From Gammaproteobacteria bacterium (lineage in GTDB: Bacteria; Pseudomonadota; Gammaproteobacteria; Pseudomonadales; UBA3067), in the NCBI GenBank assembly GCA_002402085.1, contig NVVB01000034.1, positions 31,136-38,145 of the forward strand: a DNA stretch of 7,010 nt. Reading direction: 5' to 3'. The notes beneath the pieces were generated by a model that was given only the letters and a program-made list of their open reading frames with translations, was not told the DNA's origin and ran no database searches. This document shows positions 5,901 to 7,010 of this stretch, piece by piece. A program made the position numbers and the translations under genes. Numbering within the stretch: the first letter of the stretch is position 1; each line of letters starts with the position of its first letter.

Positions 5901-7010
5901 AGAGCGCCCTGAAGTGGCGCCTGCTAATGCTCAGCAGGAAGTCGTGCGTGTTCCGTCTGAATTGCTGGAGAATCTGGTTAATTTGGCGGGTGAGACCAGT
6001 ATCAGTCGCGCTCGTGTAGAAAAAGAAGTCACCGATTTTATCTTTACGCTTGAAGAAATGGGCATGACCATTGAGCGTATTAAAGAACAGATGCGGCGTT
6101 TCAACATAGAAACTGAAGCACAAATCATGCATCGTCATGAGGCAATGGAAGGCATCGCTTACGATGATTTTGATCCCCTAGAAATGGATCGTTATTCTCA
6201 ATTGAATCAACTCTCGAAATCGATGGCCGAGAGTGCCGGGGATATTTCTGATTTAAGAGAAACCCTACTCAATAAAACCCGTAATACCGAAACTTTATTG
6301 ATTCAGCAGGGCCGAATTAATACCGAGTTACAAGAAGGCCTGATGCGAACTCGCTTGGTGCCCTTCTCTCGATTGGTGCCGAGATTACGCCGAATTGTGC
6401 GTCAAATTAGTAGTGAATTAGGCAAGAGCGTTGATTTAGAAATAATCAATGCCGAAGGCGAGATGGATCGCGCCGTGCTAGAGCGTATGGTGTCACCTCT
6501 AGAGCATATGTTAAGGAATGCGGTAGACCACGGCATTGAGGATCAAGACACACGCCTGGCCAATGGTAAAGAGGCTAAAGGCCGGATTACTCTGCACTTG
6601 GTTCGAGAGGGCGCTGAAATAGTGCTACGTCTGTCGGATGATGGCGGTGGTATCGATGTGGAGCAGGTGCACAAGAAAGCGGTCGAACAAGGTTTGGTGA
6701 GAGCCGAGGCCCACCTGACCGAAAGCGAAACCATGCAGTTTATCTTTCAGCCTGGGTTTAGTACTGCGTCTCAAATTACCCAAGTGTCCGGACGTGGTGT
6801 CGGCATGGACGTGGTACACAGTGAAATTAAACAACTCGGTGGTACCTTAAAGATTCATTCGGCGCTGGGAGTCGGCACGCAATTTACAGTGCGCTTACCG
6901 TTTACCGTTGCGGTGAATCGCGCCTTGATGGTGAAAGTGGGGGAAGAGAGTTATGCCATTCCGCTGTCACATATTGAAGGCATTGTGCGAGTCAGCCCTT
7001 ATGAGCTGGA
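1255..7010 (+). CDS. chpA: ChpA, giant multi-Hpt CheA-type hybrid histidine kinase (3' end missing)
   Basis: Frame 1 is open from the ATG at 1255 to the window edge, giving 1918 complete codons; the rest of the gene lies outside. The first residues (MGNDHDYLALDWVKGEIEET) match the start of P. aeruginosa ChpA as I recall it, which supports the start despite a weak ribosome binding site. Order of parts: FimL-like Hpt-type bundles (about 1-562, His49 near the start); an acidic linker with a Val-Glu repeat (566-690); Hpt modules at His735, His939, a degenerate one at Gln1079, then His1293 and His1450, separated by Asp/Glu-rich linkers; an enlarged dimerisation domain (about 1563-1712); the HATPase domain (about 1713-1882); and the beginning of a CheW-like P5 domain (from about 1883). 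The P. aeruginosa homologue is about 2470 residues and ends in a CheY-like receiver, so the remaining P5 and a receiver are expected beyond the edge. The protein is cytoplasmic: no signal peptide or membrane segment is seen. It is the central kinase that links PilJ to the PilG/PilH regulators of twitching motility. Confidence 0.96.
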   Translation, partial: MGNDHDYLALDWVKGEIEETLKQARQSLESFVSNPDDSTRMRFCLTYLHQVYGTLQMVEFYGAALLAEEMEQLAQAILNGAVARADDAEEVLMRSILQLPVYLDKVRSARRDLPVVILPLLNDLRATRGESLLSETALFAPNLESGKQVATQQQKVRERTNNPSQLLRRYRQMYQISLVGLIRGNDLVTNLGNLAKVMAKMEGLAGHSKSSQLWWICGAIAEGLANNSVEPGTSVKMLLGLVDRQIKQAIDTDGASLENDVPEELIKNLLYYVAKSDAQSPRIKAVKEAYSLDEAMISYDGEDGDQRLLAGPDREAMESVVAAISEEINSVKEVLDIFVRRKEKDFDELSQLVPTIKQISDTLAVLGLGVQRRVVREQIDEVEWCVANPDSSAVDTRLLDVAGALLYVEATLSGWSEELVVEPTEAVTAQSGAVISPEQLGKAQSAVMRECRVGLETAKEAVVEFIVSQWDHAHLDSVPELLNSVQGGLLMIPLKRPASLIESCIGYIQEKLLDERTVPDWKQMDILADAITSVEYYLERLSEDSHTDDYILDIGEEGVALLGYPIKVVDVEVDGVAEESSDDSAVEVEVEVEVEVEVQESAEVLIEEEIPVLQESSFEVDEAEHSNNDKNESDPSDGNDTNNVESQPGGAENLAPESNLEPVVEEPIVEAPQEVINLDHAVEDEEDDDLIDDEIIEIFVEEVGEVLETINSMFPRWQKDLKDEDALTEIRRGFHTLKGSGRLVGALDVGELSWSIENMLNRVMDGTISATKDVFLLISKVVEMVPGLVDAYEKRTPCPYDLSAFMAAAEAFSEGQSPDIEGLEIVAADTANAVESDFVEPESVDSNSGEAPLLEPNLVELQDTALDLENTTEEAAEPVLASQADVETAADEPIDPVLLEIFTGEAKTHLESLKGSLSQYDDSSDELVEIDDVVMRALHTLKGSAYMAGMLPIAEIAAPTEQFVKELAATNRKIKSDVIGLLHMAVDNMDGNVDKLLAGGALDSNDNAPYLKWLSELKDLYLGDLVAEELSDKASGDGDLASTFLTEGMDIILVAEDLLLEWNEDWQCDNAEKLAGAFQQLEQKAVAANLPHAEALCRQLSDTCLAVIDQKVVVGEEFFDACLQSYEALIAMMDRLAVGQFIQPADDYIASLQALFSQSQVSDLDDQEVAGAEAEGSSDTTSDDANDDLAAIIGDDLDVSDSIEVPDLGVNSDEVVDEDTASLISDLPVEPVQQVSEVPAPQLGDALDCDPELLEIFLEEANETLGDSSEALERWVAEPSSNSEVEQLQRDLHTLKGGARMAEIREIGDLAHYLENIYEGVVENKLTADDGMFDLLYRCHDSLAVMVDDITKSGRCLDGNALIEEIKVFTSADGAKEPAAADSDISPLESTAHSALVFDKEDLVGADDEIMSLFVEEAEELLEGIENATSKWREDVDNEHHGHEMQRLLHTLKGGARLAGLKQLGNSAHECETFLIEFQLRQESLGDEFFTRVIAYYDSISVYVDALKSGLSTGAVPATVLAFQSTRKEVDAAQMIREASARGKGQQLKERPEVAPANAQQEVVRVPSELLENLVNLAGETSISRARVEKEVTDFIFTLEEMGMTIERIKEQMRRFNIETEAQIMHRHEAMEGIAYDDFDPLEMDRYSQLNQLSKSMAESAGDISDLRETLLNKTRNTETLLIQQGRINTELQEGLMRTRLVPFSRLVPRLRRIVRQISSELGKSVDLEIINAEGEMDRAVLERMVSPLEHMLRNAVDHGIEDQDTRLANGKEAKGRITLHLVREGAEIVLRLSDDGGGIDVEQVHKKAVEQGLVRAEAHLTESETMQFIFQPGFSTASQITQVSGRGVGMDVVHSEIKQLGGTLKIHSALGVGTQFTVRLPFTVAVNRALMVKVGEESYAIPLSHIEGIVRVSPYEL
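3010..3045 (+). repeat. Six perfect tandem copies of GTAGAG (in-frame hexanucleotide microsatellite)
   Basis: Six uninterrupted copies of GTAGAG lie in the chpA reading frame and encode (Val-Glu)x6 at residues 586-597, followed by another Val. They fall in the acidic linker between the FimL-like region and the first canonical Hpt module. Because the unit is two codons, copy-number change by slippage would lengthen or shorten the linker by Val-Glu pairs without shifting the frame. Confidence 0.95.
3322..3669 (+). other. ChpA Hpt module with phospho-acceptor His735
   Basis: Helix A begins with DDEIIEIFVEEVGEVLETI (692-710), and the active-site helix is GFHTLKGSGRLVG (733-745). His735 (codon 3457-3459) is the expected phosphorylation site, with the conserved Lys738 and Gly739 after it. 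This is the first canonical Hpt in the protein. It follows the long acidic linker and is of the HTLKGS subtype. Confidence 0.92.
3934..4263 (+). other. ChpA Hpt module with phospho-acceptor His939
   Basis: Helix A is IDPVLLEIFTGEAKTHLESL (894-913), and the active-site helix is ALHTLKGSAYMAGM (937-950). His939 (codon 4069-4071) is the expected acceptor. It is of the HTLKGS subtype, like the preceding module. An acidic, Glu/Pro/Ala-rich linker (about 825-893) separates the two. Confidence 0.92.
4378..4704 (+). other. ChpA degenerate Hpt module, Gln1079 in place of the His
   Basis: The stretch from about residue 1042 to 1150 has the length and helix pattern of its neighbours. FQQLEQKAVAANLPHAEAL (1078-1096) aligns position by position with LHTLKGGARLAGLKQLGNS of the His1450 module: Phe for Leu, Gln1079 for His, Leu for Leu, Glu for Lys, Gln and Lys for the two Gly, then shared Ala and Leu positions. 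Both the acceptor His and the conserved Lys/Gly are gone, so the module should not carry phosphate. His1092 is in the wrong place to substitute. It may serve as a spacer or binding platform. Confidence 0.7.
4999..5355 (+). other. ChpA Hpt module with phospho-acceptor His1293
   Basis: Helix A is CDPELLEIFLEEANETLG (1249-1266), and the active-site helix is LHTLKGGARMAEI (1292-1304). His1293 (codon 5131-5133) is the expected acceptor. It is of the HTLKGGAR subtype, shared with the next module. An acidic linker (about 1163-1245) precedes it. Confidence 0.92.
5467..5799 (+). other. ChpA Hpt module with phospho-acceptor His1450
   Basis: Helix A is ADDEIMSLFVEEAEELLEGI (1406-1425), and the active-site helix is LHTLKGGARLAGLKQLG (1449-1465). 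His1450 (codon 5602-5604) is the expected acceptor. This is the last Hpt before the dimerisation and kinase domains, so it holds the position of the P1 domain in an ordinary CheA. Confidence 0.92.
5941..6900 (+). other. ChpA dimerisation (P3) and ATPase (P4) catalytic core
   Basis: The P3 region opens with VVRVPSELLENLVNLAGET (1563-1581), a standard CheA dimerisation start, and closes near LMRTRLVPFSRLVPRLRR (1696-1713). The roughly 145 residues are much longer than the usual P3 of about 60, with long charged helices between the two ends. The P4 domain shows all four ATP-binding boxes: N box LEHMLRNAVDHGIE (1749-1762), G1 DDGGGI (1795-1800), F box IFQPGFSTA (1830-1838) and G2 SGRGVGMDVV (1845-1854). 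All expected residues are present, so the kinase should be active. Confidence 0.95.
6901..7010 (+). other. ChpA start of the CheW-like (P5) regulatory domain, cut by the window edge
   Basis: After VGTQFTVRLPFTVAV (1873-1887), the sequence NRALMVKVGEESYAIPLSHI (1888-1907) matches the first strands of the CheA P5 domain, which binds the CheW-like adaptor and receptor array. Only about 36 residues are visible, and the remainder is beyond the edge. Confidence 0.85.

Noticed and set aside
5749..6138. Minus-strand open frame of 129 codons opposite the chpA P3 region
   Set aside because: It is entirely antisense to conserved CheA dimerisation sequence, and its translation resembles no known family. 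The other short minus-strand frames at 4281-4463, 4883-5092, 5430-5651 and 6543-6834 were rejected for the same reason.
1..7010. A novel defence, mobile or otherwise undescribed system
   Set aside because: All three genes belong to the known Pil-Chp chemosensory operon in its standard order; no transposase, integrase, attachment site or foreign-looking segment is seen.

Overview
The window lies inside a Pil-Chp (type IV pilus chemosensory) operon, read entirely on the + strand. From left to right it holds the 3' end of pilJ (methyl-accepting receptor), a complete pilK (CheR-type methyltransferase) and the first 1918 codons of chpA (a very large CheA-type histidine kinase). chpA runs off the right edge with no stop codon. 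The order pilJ-pilK-chpA matches the Pseudomonas aeruginosa pilGHIJK-chpABC locus. That order, the moderate GC content with many TTA and other A/T-ending codons, and the close resemblance of the protein ends to P. aeruginosa PilJ, PilK and ChpA suggest a gammaproteobacterium of the Pseudomonas/marine Cellvibrio-like kind. The genus cannot be fixed from the sequence.

Layout: pilJ ends at 327. A 27-base gap carries a good ribosome binding site, and pilK runs 355-1236. An 18-base gap contains a perfect 7-base tandem repeat with only a weak Shine-Dalgarno sequence, and chpA starts at 1255. No promoter, terminator, RNA gene, mobile element or CRISPR array was seen. The tight same-strand spacing suggests one transcript. 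Frame 1 stays open without a stop from 1255 to 7010, so the stretch from 1237 to the end is one coding region and not a gene-poor gap.

How the parts work together (known for the family): PilJ in the inner membrane senses a pilus-related signal. PilK is the candidate methyltransferase for PilJ adaptation. ChpA, coupled to PilJ by CheW-like adaptors, autophosphorylates and passes phosphate to response regulators (PilG and PilH in P. aeruginosa) that steer pilus extension and retraction and influence cAMP signalling.

The visible ChpA has a FimL-like N-terminal region of about 560 residues built of Hpt-like bundles, of which only the first keeps a histidine (His49). Five further Hpt modules follow, separated by acidic linkers; four have an intact HTLKG motif (His735, His939, His1293, His1450) and one has lost its histidine (Gln1079). 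After these come an enlarged dimerisation domain, a complete ATPase domain (N, G1, F, G2 boxes) and the first part of a CheW-like domain. The most noticeable DNA feature is a perfect six-copy GTAGAG array inside chpA (3010-3045), which encodes a Val-Glu dipeptide repeat in the first acidic linker.

I see no sign of a previously undescribed system. The points worth a second look are refinements of a known one: the pattern of degenerate Hpt modules, the in-frame microsatellite and the enlarged dimerisation domain.
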